A stretch of 64,000 bases of DNA from Caldilineaceae bacterium. GTDB taxonomy: Bacteria > Chloroflexota > Anaerolineae > Caldilineales > Caldilineaceae. Under the pieces are notes generated by a model that ran no database searches, had not been told where the DNA came from, and saw nothing but the letters and a program-made list of their open reading frames with translations. The number at the start of each line of letters is the position of its first letter. Position 1 is the first letter of the stretch. Location: positions 1 through 64,000 of the forward strand of contig JAJDXQ010000019.1 of NCBI GenBank assembly GCA_022823185.1, given 5' to 3'. Shown piece after piece: positions 17,495 through 26,535 of this stretch. Position numbers and translations under genes: made by a program.

Positions 17495-18217
17495 TCAGCG
17501 CAACACTTCGCGGACCTGGTGCTCGCCGTTGCCGGGCACGTTATAGGCGAAGGTGTTGGCCCAGCGGGGGTGGGGAGACTCGTTGGGCGCGGAGCCGTGG
17601 ATGACGAGAGATGTGAAGAAGATGCCGTCCCCAGGCTCCATCGGGACGGTCACGCCCTCGTCCCGCTTGTAGTAGTGGCCGGGCAGGAACCTGCCGAAGG
17701 TCTCCTGATGCCGCTCATGGTCCTGCAGTCCCCAGCGGTGGCTGCCAGGGATGAACTCCAGGCAACCGTTTGCGAGGGTCATGGGATCGATGGCGAGCTG
17801 GCAGTTGAGCATCATCGGCTGGTTCTCGTCGGTCTTCCAGTAGGCGTAGTCCTGGTGCCACGGGGTCGCCGCGCCGATGCCGGCCTCTTTGGGCAGGAGC
17901 TTGCTGTGGTAGAGGGCGACCTGAGGATGCATCAGTTCGGCCACGATATCGACGAGCGCGTCGCTGCGCAGGATGCGGTTGAGAGTGGGGCTGACCAGTT
18001 CGCTGTGCATCAGCTGGCGGATGATCTTGCTCTCGTCGGGCGCGTCCTCGTCCTCCCAGGCGACGTGGACTTCAGGCGGGGGATCAGCCACCATGCGCTG
18101 GTGTATGTCTGGCAATTCCTGGCGGATCTGCTTGATCTCCTGCTGGGAGACGAGACCTTTTTTTAGCAGGTAGCCGTTGGCTTCAAAGGATTCTCTTTCC
18201 TGGATAGTAAGGCTCAT
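17495..18217 (-). CDS. PhyH-family Fe(II)/2-oxoglutarate dioxygenase
   Basis: A 240-residue phytanoyl-CoA-dioxygenase-like enzyme that would use 2-oxoglutarate, O2 and iron to hydroxylate a small molecule. The iron-binding H-x-D is His121/Asp123 in TPWHQDYAYW. The distal His is in VIHGSAPNESPHPR, with the co-substrate Arg just after it. Length is normal for the family. It is preceded on the minus strand by a promoter-like sequence at 18300-18328, so it may be monocistronic. Substrate unknown; one of four intact PhyH genes here. Confidence 0.92.
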   Translation of the reverse strand: MSLTIQERESFEANGYLLKKGLVSQQEIKQIRQELPDIHQRMVADPPPEVHVAWEDEDAPDESKIIRQLMHSELVSPTLNRILRSDALVDIVAELMHPQVALYHSKLLPKEAGIGAATPWHQDYAYWKTDENQPMMLNCQLAIDPMTLANGCLEFIPGSHRWGLQDHERHQETFGRFLPGHYYKRDEGVTVPMEPGDGIFFTSLVIHGSAPNESPHPRWANTFAYNVPGNGEHQVREVLR

Positions 18218-18299
18218 AGGACTCCTCGATCTGTGTATTGCCTTTTCGGGTTCATTCGGGCTTTACAAATCGCAAACTCCCTGTCTTCGCTTCGCCATA

Positions 18300-18328
18300 A
18301 ATATATAGCGGACTGCGAATTGAAGCAA
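18300..18328 (-). promoter_or_regulatory. Candidate promoter for the PhyH gene at 18217
   Basis: Minus strand TTGCTT (18328-18323), 17 bases, then TATATT (18305-18300): a 3/6 plus 5/6 match with optimal spacing, 83 bases before the PhyH start codon. The surrounding DNA is locally AT-rich. Confidence 0.4.
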
Positions 18329-18435
18329 TCGCTGTTCACATGCGCAAGCCGGCGTTTGCACTGCCGGGAAGTATCAGCCTGGTTGCCCCTCGCCGCTGAA
18401 GTGTGCTTAAAATAGGGCTGGCTGGCAATTGTCGT

Positions 18436-19854
18436 TTAAGACAGTGGAAGACTGATCCGCACGGTTGTCCCTTGTCCAAGCCCGTTGCTGGTAACGGCAA
18501 TCGTACCATTATGCGCCTCGATTATGGCGCGGCCGATGGTCAGCCCCAGTCCCATGCCGCCAGTGCGGCGACTGCGAGACTGATCAGCGCGGTAGAGGCG
18601 GTTGAAGATATAGGGCAGATCGGCAGGGGCGATGCCTGCCCCATCATCCGTTACAGAAATCCCCACCCCCCCGCCCGCTTCGATGGTTGCCGCCACCGTG
18701 ACCCGGCCGCCCGCCTCCGTATGCTGGAGCGCATTGTAAATGACATTGCCCAACGCCTGACTCATCCGCATCCGGTCGAGATTGAGCACCGGCAGCTCAG
18801 GCAGCGTTTGCAGCGATAAGGTGATCTCGTGCATCTGCGCTTGCGGCTGCCAGCGTTCCACTTCGGCGGTGAGCAGTTGGCCGAGCGAGTACGGTTCACT
18901 CGTGAGCCGCAGCTCGTCGGATTCGGTTTCGGCCAGCCAGTTCAGGTCACGCGCCAAATTGCGGAGCAGCTTCACTTCCTGAATGATCTGGTCGGCTGCT
19001 TGTGCGGGCGTCTGCAACCCTTGGCGCAGCCCGTGCGCTTCCAATCGGATGACGCTCAAGGGCGTGTTCAGTTCATGCGAGATATCGTCGAGGAGCCGCT
19101 TGCGCAGGTCGCGTTGCGTTTGGAGGGCGGTCGTCATCCGGTTGAATGCCGCGCTCATCTGCCCAAGCTCGTCCGGGGAAGTAACCGGGAGCTGAACGGT
19201 ATCACTGCGTTGCGCGATGGACTGAGCGGCCTGGGTCAGCGCGGTGACAGGGGCGGTGATGCGTCTGGCGAGCCATACGGCCAGCAGGAACGCCATCGCA
19301 GCGGTCAACAGGCCGCCGATGGTCATGGTGTAAAGCAGGTTTCGAAGAAAACCATGCGATTCGGTCGCCCACAGTTCACGATTCACATCGACATAGGCAT
19401 ATCCCACAGACTGGCCGGTGCGCAGATCGAATATATCAACGCGCGGTCCATCCAATTCTGGCGCGACCTCACCCCAGCGCAGCTCGGCGAAATTATCCAG
19501 TAAGACATAGCCATCGACATCAGTAATGACAACGCGTATACGGTCTCTGTCAGACTCGCTATGGAAGAGTTCAGAGGCTTTTTCTTCAGTTTCTTCGGAG
19601 CGCTTTTGTTCCGCCCCGTGCTCGAAGAGATATCCTATCTCGTATAGAGCGGTTCCCAACGTTTCCCAGCCATCAGATGAAGTGTATGCCCGACTCAACT
19701 TAAGAGCTAGATCATTGGCTTGATCGCTGCTGAGCGCACCAATAAATGTGTTCAGTTGCGCCTGTGTCGTATAGTAGCCGACGCCCAAACTGAGCGAGAC
19801 AACAAGAACGATGAGCAGTATAAATGCGCCCAGAAAACGCCAGCGTAACGACAT
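18436..19854 (-). CDS. Sensor histidine kinase (HAMP-containing)
   Basis: Membrane sensor of about 472 residues. TM1 is at about 8-30, then an extracytoplasmic sensor region to about 160, TM2 near 165-190, and a HAMP domain. HisKA has the phospho-accepting His in DDISHELNTPLSVI. The HATPase domain has N-x-x-x-A-L-Q-H and the glycine boxes DDGAGI and GGMGLGLTIG. I use ATG at 19854, which overlaps the stop of the response regulator by one base (TGATG); a TTG one codon earlier is possible. It is coupled to the regulator gene, so the two form a classic two-component system. The signal is unknown. Confidence 0.95.
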   Translation of the reverse strand: MSLRWRFLGAFILLIVLVVSLSLGVGYYTTQAQLNTFIGALSSDQANDLALKLSRAYTSSDGWETLGTALYEIGYLFEHGAEQKRSEETEEKASELFHSESDRDRIRVVITDVDGYVLLDNFAELRWGEVAPELDGPRVDIFDLRTGQSVGYAYVDVNRELWATESHGFLRNLLYTMTIGGLLTAAMAFLLAVWLARRITAPVTALTQAAQSIAQRSDTVQLPVTSPDELGQMSAAFNRMTTALQTQRDLRKRLLDDISHELNTPLSVIRLEAHGLRQGLQTPAQAADQIIQEVKLLRNLARDLNWLAETESDELRLTSEPYSLGQLLTAEVERWQPQAQMHEITLSLQTLPELPVLNLDRMRMSQALGNVIYNALQHTEAGGRVTVAATIEAGGGVGISVTDDGAGIAPADLPYIFNRLYRADQSRSRRTGGMGLGLTIGRAIIEAHNGTIAVTSNGLGQGTTVRISLPLS

Positions 19855-20531
19855 CAACCATCCTCCGCCACAAATCTGTAGCCGGTGCCATAGACGGTCT
19901 GAATCGGCTGGCGCCCATCTACAGCAATCTGCCTGCGCAGGCGAGATACATGGCTGTCGATGGCACGATCGTAGCCATCATAGTCGTTATTGAAGGCGAG
20001 ATCGATTAGCTGGTCGCGAGTGAGCACCTGATTCGGATGACGCATGAAGGTAGCGAGCAGGAGGAATTGGGCATGGCTCAGGCTGATTGGTTGCTCGTTG
20101 ACCGTAACGCGCCGCGTCGTATCATCAATCGTAATGTGGCCGCAGGTCAATTCCTGCTGCACTTTATTATTACCCCGACGCAACACGGCTTTGGCGCGCG
20201 CCACGACTTCCTCCGGGTCGAACGGCTTGACAACATAATCATCTGCACCGCTTTCGAGCCCTCTGATGCGGTCGGTATGGGCTTCCCTGGCTGTGAGCAT
20301 GATGATGGGAACATCCGATTCGCGGCGCAAAATGCGACAGATCTCGATCCCATCGAGGCCGGGGAGCATCAAATCGAGCACGATCAGGTCGGGGGCAAGG
20401 GTGCGGGCGAGGTTGAGTCCTGCCCTGCCGTCATTAGCTGTTTCGGCCGTAAATCCTGCCTCCTCAAAGAAGATCTTCAGCCAGTTTGCGATCCGCGTAT
20501 CGTCTTCAACGATTAGAATCATGTGACTCAT
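19854..20531 (-). CDS. OmpR/PhoB-family response regulator
   Basis: The receiver domain occupies about residues 1-120, with acidic pocket E-D-D near the start, phospho-acceptor Asp in PDLIVLDLMLPGLDG, and the conserved Lys in DYVVKPFDPEEV. A winged-helix DNA-binding domain follows (LTRDQLIDLAFNNDYDGYDRAIDSHVSRLRRQI, YRFV near the end). Several start codons lie within six codons; I chose ATG at 20531, which follows GAGAAG. Its partner kinase is immediately downstream. The upstream lipoprotein gene, same strand, may be its target or a sensor accessory. Confidence 0.95.
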   Translation of the reverse strand: MSHMILIVEDDTRIANWLKIFFEEAGFTAETANDGRAGLNLARTLAPDLIVLDLMLPGLDGIEICRILRRESDVPIIMLTAREAHTDRIRGLESGADDYVVKPFDPEEVVARAKAVLRRGNNKVQQELTCGHITIDDTTRRVTVNEQPISLSHAQFLLLATFMRHPNQVLTRDQLIDLAFNNDYDGYDRAIDSHVSRLRRQIAVDGRQPIQTVYGTGYRFVAEDG

Positions 20532-20554
20532 CATCACTTCTCAACTGAAGCCAT

Positions 20555-20589
20555 TCAGACGCGGTGCCCGGTATGGACACCGCGTCTGA
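20555..20589. terminator. 12-bp perfect hairpin between lipoprotein and response regulator genes
   Basis: TCAGACGCGGTG at 20555-20566 is exactly complementary to CACCGCGTCTGA at 20578-20589, with an 11-base loop. No U-run follows on either strand. It may be an attenuator, an operator for the regulator or an mRNA-stabilising structure that separates lipoprotein expression from the two-component genes. Confidence 0.55.
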
Positions 20590-20643
20590 GTATCATACAT
20601 CTCCGCTAGTGAACAACTATCAGCCTCTTTCATCCCGCTCTCG

Positions 20644-21225
20644 TTAGCCGCCGCTACTGTGTTCGCCACCCTCTTCCCCATCTTCGCCGCCGGAACCGTG
20701 TTCACCCGCCTCTCCCCCGGTTCCAGGCCCTACTTCAGCGTGGGGCGTCCACCCGTCAAACGATTGGGCGGTTGCGGGGAGGGTAACGTCCACTATCTGA
20801 CCAGGAGCGAGGTCAACCGGCGTTGTCGGTCCGAGCTCGACGCCATTCGACAGGTGAACCTCAACCCGAACTTGCTCCAAGGTGCTGTCCGTGGTGTTTT
20901 CCACCGTGCCGCTAAAGGCGTTGCTATCGGCGTCGTAGACAAGAATCAGCCGGGCGCCCTTGCGAACGGTATCATAGCGCTCGGTCAGTGTCAGAGTCTT
21001 GCCTGATTCTTCGCCGTCGCTTTCGCTGACACCTTCACTGCTCTCGCCTTCACCGGTGCCGCCTTCACGTTCGTGTTCGCCCCGGCTCGTCTCTATGCCG
21101 CTTGAGCCATGATGCTCGCCCGTTCCGACAGTCATTACACAGCCACTGATGCCGATTGCCACCGTGACTGCAGTCAACGCTAACATCAGCACGAAATTCT
21201 TCGTCAACACCATCCTGTCTGCCAC
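20644..21225 (-). CDS. Small acidic lipoprotein with FxLYD-like domain, linked to two-component system
   Basis: The best start is GTG at 21225, seven bases after AGAGGTG; the frame further upstream is not supported. This gives 193 residues with a signal peptide (VLTKNFVLMLALTAVTVAIG) and lipobox-like I-S-G-C. A low-complexity Gly/Glu/Ser/His linker follows, then a compact beta-rich domain (LILVYDADSNAFSGTVEN, VHLSNGVELGP). It ends in a second Gly/Glu/His tail. Probably exported and lipid-anchored. The His- and Glu-rich ends could bind metal, but that is inference. It lies just upstream of the response regulator. Confidence 0.75.
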   Translation of the reverse strand: MADRMVLTKNFVLMLALTAVTVAIGISGCVMTVGTGEHHGSSGIETSRGEHEREGGTGEGESSEGVSESDGEESGKTLTLTERYDTVRKGARLILVYDADSNAFSGTVENTTDSTLEQVRVEVHLSNGVELGPTTPVDLAPGQIVDVTLPATAQSFDGWTPHAEVGPGTGGEAGEHGSGGEDGEEGGEHSSGG

Positions 21226-21469
21226 TGTTTCACCTCTTTTGATTGCGTTTCGTTTGCCTGAGGGCCTATCCCTCATACCTGCCAATGATAGAGGTGAAAT
21301 GTTGCACAAATATGTCAATCGAAAGACATAATCACGCGACAATTAAGACAAGGTCTTGATTGTTTTGGGAAGTCTCTCGGCCTGAGAATTGACTCTATAC
21401 ATCTGAAAGGGCCGATTGGGGGTGTTGGTCCTGCTGATGCCAGCCAGGTCATCTTGAAGAGCGGAGGAG

Positions 21470-23071
21470 TCAGGAGTTGAACGTGAAGCTGTACAGCTTG
21501 CTGCGATTGAGGAAAAAGCGGATCTGGACGGCGCCTTCGATCGCTGGCTCCCCATTCTGCCACCTGACCTGCCAGTGGAGGTCGTCGCTTTGCAGAGGGA
21601 GGCAGTCGGCGCGAGAGAAACCGTCGAGAACGCGTCCGTCCGGGCGGCACAGTTCGACGCGCAGCTGCCCGCCGGTCGCATCGGCGTTCACCTCGAGCGC
21701 GCCGGCGCCCGCGGGCAGCAGCAAGGGTTTGGTCGCGACCATCGCCTCGCCGGCCGCGGCGAGCGCGACGAAGCGGTCGCGCTGCCAGGTGGCGCGACCC
21801 AGCCGCTTGACTCGCTTCTCCATGTCCACTTCGCCGTGCGTATGCTCGCAGCCGGTGTAGTACCAGTGAACTTCGTCGCCTTCGATGATCGGCTCTTTGG
21901 CGGTGCCGATGATCATACCTCTGTCAAAGGCGTCGCCGGCGCCGCGCGGGAGCGCAACAGCGCGGGCGCGGTCGGCATGCTGCCAGTTGATGCCATCGCG
22001 GCTGTAAACGAACTGGCCGTCGATGGGGCCGTCACAGGGGATCTGGTTCTTTTCGCCCGGAATCTGTTCGGCGGTCACGCAGAGGACGCCCAGCAGACCG
22101 ATATGCACGTTACTGTAGCGAAAGGCGGAAAGGTTGTGGAACTCGGCGCGCAGCGCGCCGTACCTGCGCCGGGCGATCTCATCATCCCAGTGGCCCGGCT
22201 CCAGAATCGGGTAGGCGTCCTTCCAGGGGCCGGCCAGAGAGGGGCTTTCCGAGTAGCAGATGACGCGCCGTTTGTGGATGTCATCGAAACGCTGGAGTGA
22301 ATAGGCGCGGTAGAGGGAATCGACCGGATCCCAGGTTACGTTGAACGTGCCCTCGTTGCTGCGCTTCACCACCGGATCGAGACAGTTATGAACGCGCCCC
22401 TGCTCGGGCAGGGTCACGGTAACGTTGTCGTCCCAGTGGATGCCGTCGGGAGAGGTGAGCAGGAAGATGCTGCGGTAGCGGCGGCAGAAGCCGATCGCCT
22501 TGTAGCGCTTGTCCGGGTCCGCTTCGTCGCGGTCGATGAAGACGGAGGCGCCATGAAGGTCCCAGATGATATTGTTGGCGGAGCTGCCGTTGAATGTGAA
22601 GATGCCCAGCTCCGGCTTGGTCCAGTGGATGCCGTCGTCGCTCTCCGCGTAGAGGGTGAGGTCGCCGCGGTCGTTGTCGACGAAGGCGCGGCCGTAGCGG
22701 TCGGCGGTAACGCCGTTGCAGTGGAAGGGTCTCTCGTCGGTGCGGGGGACGTAGAGGCCGGGGATCTGGTAGTTGCCGTCCGGCACGCGCCAGTGGGGGC
22801 CCATGCGGCCGAAGTACCACATCCGGTACTTGCCTGCCAGATCGTCATAAAGGGCCGTGCCGTAGAGGTGGATGCGTTTGCTCATGCCGGGCCCGCAGGC
22901 CTCCCAGGGCTTGTCGGCGTCGGGCTCCATGACGAATGGGATCTTGGCGCAGGGCTGGACTTCGCGGGTGATGCCGTCTTCCTCCTGGATCAGGGCTTCG
23001 TCGAGGAGGAGGACGCTCTCCCCGCCGCGGAGTGGATAGGCGTTGGCGGTAGGGTCAGGGACTGTGTTCAT
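21470..23071 (-). CDS. Glycosidase-like beta-propeller protein (paralogue of 2027-3724)
   Basis: A 533-residue protein. Repeated blade motifs (YAESDDGIHWTKPELG, LLTSPDGIHWDDN, YSRDGINWQHADRA) and the start VLLLDEALIQEEDGI match the same family as the 2027-3724 protein. Short Asp-rich loops recur between blades as in GH32/GH43-type folds. There is no evident signal peptide. It lies just downstream, on the same strand, of a Gfo/Idh/MocA dehydrogenase, which supports a carbohydrate role. It may be a hydrolase or a binding protein; the catalytic acid residues cannot be fixed here. Confidence 0.75.
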   Translation of the reverse strand: MNTVPDPTANAYPLRGGESVLLLDEALIQEEDGITREVQPCAKIPFVMEPDADKPWEACGPGMSKRIHLYGTALYDDLAGKYRMWYFGRMGPHWRVPDGNYQIPGLYVPRTDERPFHCNGVTADRYGRAFVDNDRGDLTLYAESDDGIHWTKPELGIFTFNGSSANNIIWDLHGASVFIDRDEADPDKRYKAIGFCRRYRSIFLLTSPDGIHWDDNVTVTLPEQGRVHNCLDPVVKRSNEGTFNVTWDPVDSLYRAYSLQRFDDIHKRRVICYSESPSLAGPWKDAYPILEPGHWDDEIARRRYGALRAEFHNLSAFRYSNVHIGLLGVLCVTAEQIPGEKNQIPCDGPIDGQFVYSRDGINWQHADRARAVALPRGAGDAFDRGMIIGTAKEPIIEGDEVHWYYTGCEHTHGEVDMEKRVKRLGRATWQRDRFVALAAAGEAMVATKPLLLPAGAGALEVNADATGGQLRVELCRPDGRVLDGFSRADCLPLQSDDLHWQVRWQNGEPAIEGAVQIRFFLNRSKLYSFTFNS

Positions 23072-23156
23072 GGGCGGGCAAAGACTGATTGGATATGCTT
23101 CGGGCGCGATGGGCGAAGCGGTAGCGCATTTACTGTGTCCGCGCCGGTTATGTCCA

Positions 23157-24134
23157 TTAGAGTTTCACCGGCCGGTTGGCGCGCATGGACTCAATCGCTG
23201 CCTCGGCGATGAGCTGGGCCTGGTAGCCGTCCTGCAGCGAGGGCGAGACGGCCGCGCCGCTTTCGAGCGCGGTGATGAAGCCGTCAAGCGCGTAGGCGAA
23301 GCTCTCCTCGCCGTAGTAGTCGGGAAACCGGCTCTGCATAATGCCCGCGGCGCTGAACCGGACCAGATTCTCGGCGGGGCCGGAGCCGCCTTGCAGCATC
23401 CCTTTGGCGCCGAAAACTTCAACCCGGTCGTCAAAGCCGTAGGCCGCGCGCCGGCCGTTCTCTATCGTACACAGCGCGCCGCTGGGGAAGCGCAGGACCG
23501 CCACCGCGGTGTCGACGTCGCCCATCTGGCCCACAACGGGATCGATAAGGCAGGTGCCGGTTGCGTAGACCTCGGTCGGCCTCTCCGCGGCGAGCCATGG
23601 GGCCAGGTCGAAGTAGTGGATCATCTTGTCGCGCAGCAGGCCGCCGGACCGCTGCAGAAAGGCGAGAGAAGCCAGCGCAAAGTCGCGGGCCGTGATGCGG
23701 ATGGACTCGATCTGCCCGATTGCGCCATCTCTCAGCTGCCGCTGCATGGCGCGAAATTCAGGTTGGAAGCGGCGGCGGAACCCGATGAATATCGGCAGGT
23801 CGCACCCGGATGCTTCTTCCACGAACAGTCGCACCTTCTCGATGTCAAGATCGATCGGCTTCTCGCAGTAGGTGGGCCTGCCGGCCCGCATCGCCTGCCG
23901 CAGCAGGTCGACGTGCGTGTCGGTCGACGAGGCGATCAGGACGGCATCGACGTCGTCCGCTTCCCAGATCCGCTGCGCGCTGCGGGGCGCCTGCCCTCCG
24001 CGGGCGTCCGCCAGCCGCTGCGCCGCGGCCTGGTCGACGTCGAAGATGTAACCGAGTTCGGCGCGGGGATGGTTCGCGATGTTGCGGGCGTGGATCGTGC
24101 CGGCGCGGCCGGCGCCAAAGAGGGCAAATCGCAT
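23157..24134 (-). CDS. Gfo/Idh/MocA-family NAD(P) dehydrogenase (inositol dehydrogenase-like)
   Basis: A 325-residue oxidoreductase, most like myo-inositol 2-dehydrogenases. The Rossmann motif is ALFGAGRAGTIHARN at residues 4-18. The catalytic CEKPID motif lies near residue 95, and the C-terminal domain has IGFRRRFQPEF and the active-site region DKMIHYFDLAPWLA. ATG at 24134 is the start; the open frame continues upstream without support. The first 118 bases appear to be copied exactly in the chimeric remnant at 41093-41210. It probably oxidises a cyclitol or sugar and is cotranscribed with the propeller gene downstream. Confidence 0.92.
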   Translation of the reverse strand: MRFALFGAGRAGTIHARNIANHPRAELGYIFDVDQAAAQRLADARGGQAPRSAQRIWEADDVDAVLIASSTDTHVDLLRQAMRAGRPTYCEKPIDLDIEKVRLFVEEASGCDLPIFIGFRRRFQPEFRAMQRQLRDGAIGQIESIRITARDFALASLAFLQRSGGLLRDKMIHYFDLAPWLAAERPTEVYATGTCLIDPVVGQMGDVDTAVAVLRFPSGALCTIENGRRAAYGFDDRVEVFGAKGMLQGGSGPAENLVRFSAAGIMQSRFPDYYGEESFAYALDGFITALESGAAVSPSLQDGYQAQLIAEAAIESMRANRPVKL

Positions 24135-24426
24135 CAATTCGGTATCCGGTCGCCGGGGGCCACTAAATTCGAGACATTGGGAACTGTGAAGCGGATCCAG
24201 CCGAACACGCGCCAAGCAACCCAGAGGTTATGCGTCCTGCGGCGAGTTGGCGGCGACGCGCAGGTGAGTATACATAGCGGAGGTTGCGCATGTCAAACAG
24301 CGTTGCGATAGATGGAATGTTGGCTCGCCAGGGGTAAACCGCTTTCTGCTGGGAGAATCTGCCAAAACCCTCTAAGCATGACAAAGGGGGCGTTGCGGGG
24401 GGAGATCGGTCGTTCCGGGACGGCAG

Positions 24427-25446
24427 TCAGTTCCCAAATGTCTGACCCTGGACCTGTTCCGCATGATGGCAGGCGACCCAATGCTCTGCGTCCTGGCCCA
24501 GGTTGCGGAATTCGGGATCATCCTGCAAGCAGATCTCGGTTGCGTGGACGCAACGCGGATGGAAGTGGCAGCCGGACGGCGGATTGGCGGGATTGGGCAC
24601 ATCGCCCTCGAGGATGATCGGCTGCCGGGTCATCTCCACCTCCGGATCGGCGACCGGGATAGCCGACACAAGGGCCTGGGTATACGGGTGCAACGAGGAT
24701 CGGTACACATCCTCAGTCGACCCCATTTCGACGACCCGCCCCAGATACATCACGGCCACGCGGTCGCTGATGTAGCGCACCATCGACAGATCATGGGCGA
24801 TGAAGAGGTAGGTCAGACCGAACTCGTGTTTGAGGTCCCACAACAGGTTGACGACCTGGGCCTGGATCGATACGTCCAGGGCCGAGATCGGTTCATCGGC
24901 GACAACAAAGGTCGGATTGGTGGCCAGGGCGCGAGCGATGCCAATCCGCTGGCGCTGACCTCCTGAGAATTCATGGGGGTAGCGATTGATGAAACCGGGG
25001 TTGAGGCCGACGATCTCCAGCAGCTCCTGGACGCGCGCCCGCCGTTGGTCAGATGTGCCGATCTTATGCACTTCCAGCGGCTCCGAGACAATACTGCCAA
25101 CCGTCATACGCGGGTTGAGCGAGGCATAGGGGTCCTGAAAAATCATCTGAATGTGGCGACGCATCCGGCGCATCTCGCCATGCGCCAGGATGGACAGGTC
25201 CTGGCCTTGAAAACGCACCGAACCAGCGGTGGGTTCAAGATCGCGGATGATTGTCCAGCCGGTTGTGGATTTGCCGCCTCCCGATTCACCGACCAGGCCC
25301 AAAGTTTCGCCCTGATAGATGTCGAAGGAGACGCCGTCCACGGCCTTTATTTCGCCGACTTGACGCCGAAACAGGCCGCGGCGGATGGGAAAGTACTTCT
25401 TCAAATCCCGTACTTCAAGCAGAACTTCCTTCGTCACTTCGCTCAT
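24427..25446 (-). CDS. Peptide ABC transporter ATPase (OppF/DppF type)
   Basis: A 339-residue ATPase. Walker A is GESGGGKST, the signature is [15 protein letters not shown], and Walker B is [12 protein letters not shown]. The C-terminal oligopeptide extension contains the Cys cluster CHFHPRC...C typical of OppF/DppF. ATG at 25446 overlaps the OppD-like stop by four bases (ATGA). It is the last gene of the 16-kb peptide cluster, and it completes a full transporter with the genes at 25443-30216. It might also energise the ATPase-less permeases at 12674-14912. Confidence 0.95.
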   Translation of the reverse strand: MSEVTKEVLLEVRDLKKYFPIRRGLFRRQVGEIKAVDGVSFDIYQGETLGLVGESGGGKSTTGWTIIRDLEPTAGSVRFQGQDLSILAHGEMRRMRRHIQMIFQDPYASLNPRMTVGSIVSEPLEVHKIGTSDQRRARVQELLEIVGLNPGFINRYPHEFSGGQRQRIGIARALATNPTFVVADEPISALDVSIQAQVVNLLWDLKHEFGLTYLFIAHDLSMVRYISDRVAVMYLGRVVEMGSTEDVYRSSLHPYTQALVSAIPVADPEVEMTRQPIILEGDVPNPANPPSGCHFHPRCVHATEICLQDDPEFRNLGQDAEHWVACHHAEQVQGQTFGN

Positions 25447-26444
25447 GCCAGTTGCTCCGTCGCAGCGCGAACATCCTGCCAGCGCCAGCAAGCGGAATCG
25501 TGATTTGAGGCCACACGTTGCAGAGGTGGATTCTCCTGCCAGCATTGGTCCACGGCAAATTGACACCTGGGGGCAAACGGACAGTGGACCGGCGCCTGGA
25601 GCAGATCCGGCGGCGCCCCTTCAATCGGGATCAGCCGGTCGGTGGCGATGGTGGCATGGAGGGAAGGCAGCGACTGCAGCAGGCCGAGAGTGTAGGGGTG
25701 GCTGGTCTTCTTGTAAAGGTCGAGCACTGATGCAGATTCGACAATGAATCCGGCGTACATCACGATTACTCTATTGACCAGCCCCGCCACCACACCTAGA
25801 TCGTGGGTTATCCAGATGGTCGCCATGCCAAACTGTTCGCTCAACCGTTTGACCAGGTCGATAATCTGGGCCTGGATGGTGACGTCGAGCGCGGTTGTCG
25901 GTTCGTCAGCAATGAGAACGGATGGATTGCAGGCCAGGCTCATGGCAATCATAATGCGTTGGCGCTGGCCCCCGGAAAACTGGTGCGGGAAATCCTTGCG
26001 GCGGCTGGCGGCGTTGGGAATGCCCACCAACTCCATCAACTCGACTGTTCGCTCTGTAATCTCTTCCTGGGACAGGTTCAGGTGCGGGCGCATTATCTCG
26101 GCAATCTGGTAACCGACGGTCAGGACCGGGTTGAGAGAGGTCATCGGATCCTGGAAGATCATGGCGATCTCGCGCCCGCGAATGTCACGCAGCTGGTCAG
26201 CCGACAGCTTGAGCAGATCGTTGTCCGCGAAGAAGACCTCGCCGCGCTCGACACGTCCCGGCGGATCGGGTATCAGCCCCATCAGCGAGAGGACGCCGAC
26301 GGTCTTGCCTGAGCCGCTTTCGCCGACAATGCCCAAAGACTCCCCTTCATCGAGCGTGTAGGAGATGCCGTTAACGGCGTGTACGGCGCCGTCTTCGGTA
26401 TAGAAGCGGGTGACGAGATCGCGCACTTCAAGCAGATGGGCCAT
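25443..26444 (-). CDS. Peptide ABC transporter ATPase (OppD/DppD type)
   Basis: A 333-residue ATPase. Walker A is [10 protein letters not shown] (about 41-50), the signature is [15 protein letters not shown], and Walker B is [13 protein letters not shown] Cys-containing C-terminal oligopeptide region ([14 protein letters not shown]) follows. Coupled by a four-base overlap to the OppF-like gene, with which it would form the nucleotide-binding heterodimer. The upstream gap of 91 bases to the binding-protein gene contains a strong hairpin (26495-26528). Confidence 0.95.
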   Translation of the reverse strand: MAHLLEVRDLVTRFYTEDGAVHAVNGISYTLDEGESLGIVGESGSGKTVGVLSLMGLIPDPPGRVERGEVFFADNDLLKLSADQLRDIRGREIAMIFQDPMTSLNPVLTVGYQIAEIMRPHLNLSQEEITERTVELMELVGIPNAASRRKDFPHQFSGGQRQRIMIAMSLACNPSVLIADEPTTALDVTIQAQIIDLVKRLSEQFGMATIWITHDLGVVAGLVNRVIVMYAGFIVESASVLDLYKKTSHPYTLGLLQSLPSLHATIATDRLIPIEGAPPDLLQAPVHCPFAPRCQFAVDQCWQENPPLQRVASNHDSACWRWQDVRAATEQLA

Positions 26445-26494
26445 GGAGCAACCTTGGCAGAAGGTTTGAGCTGGAACTTGGCGATGGATTGGGG

Positions 26495-26528
26495 TGAGGA
26501 GGCGCAGAGTTGGCCCCGCGCCTCCTCA
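26495..26528 (-). terminator. Strong hairpin after the binding-protein gene (partial terminator or stabiliser)
   Basis: TGAGGAGGCGC at 26495-26505 pairs perfectly with GCGCCTCCTCA at 26518-26528 (11 bp, 12-base loop). It starts eight bases after the stop codon of the binding protein and precedes the ATPase genes. Such stems commonly keep binding-protein mRNA more abundant than downstream transporter mRNA. No T-run is present. Confidence 0.6.
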
Positions 26529-26535
26529 TGAATAA

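Noticed and set aside
21285-21318. Perfect TTGACA with TATCAT upstream of the lipoprotein gene
   Set aside because: The boxes are 22 bases apart, too far for a normal sigma-70 promoter.
24380-24410. GCGTTGCGGGGGG string as a terminator
   Set aside because: It lacks the complementary C-run present at 66-86, so no stem forms.
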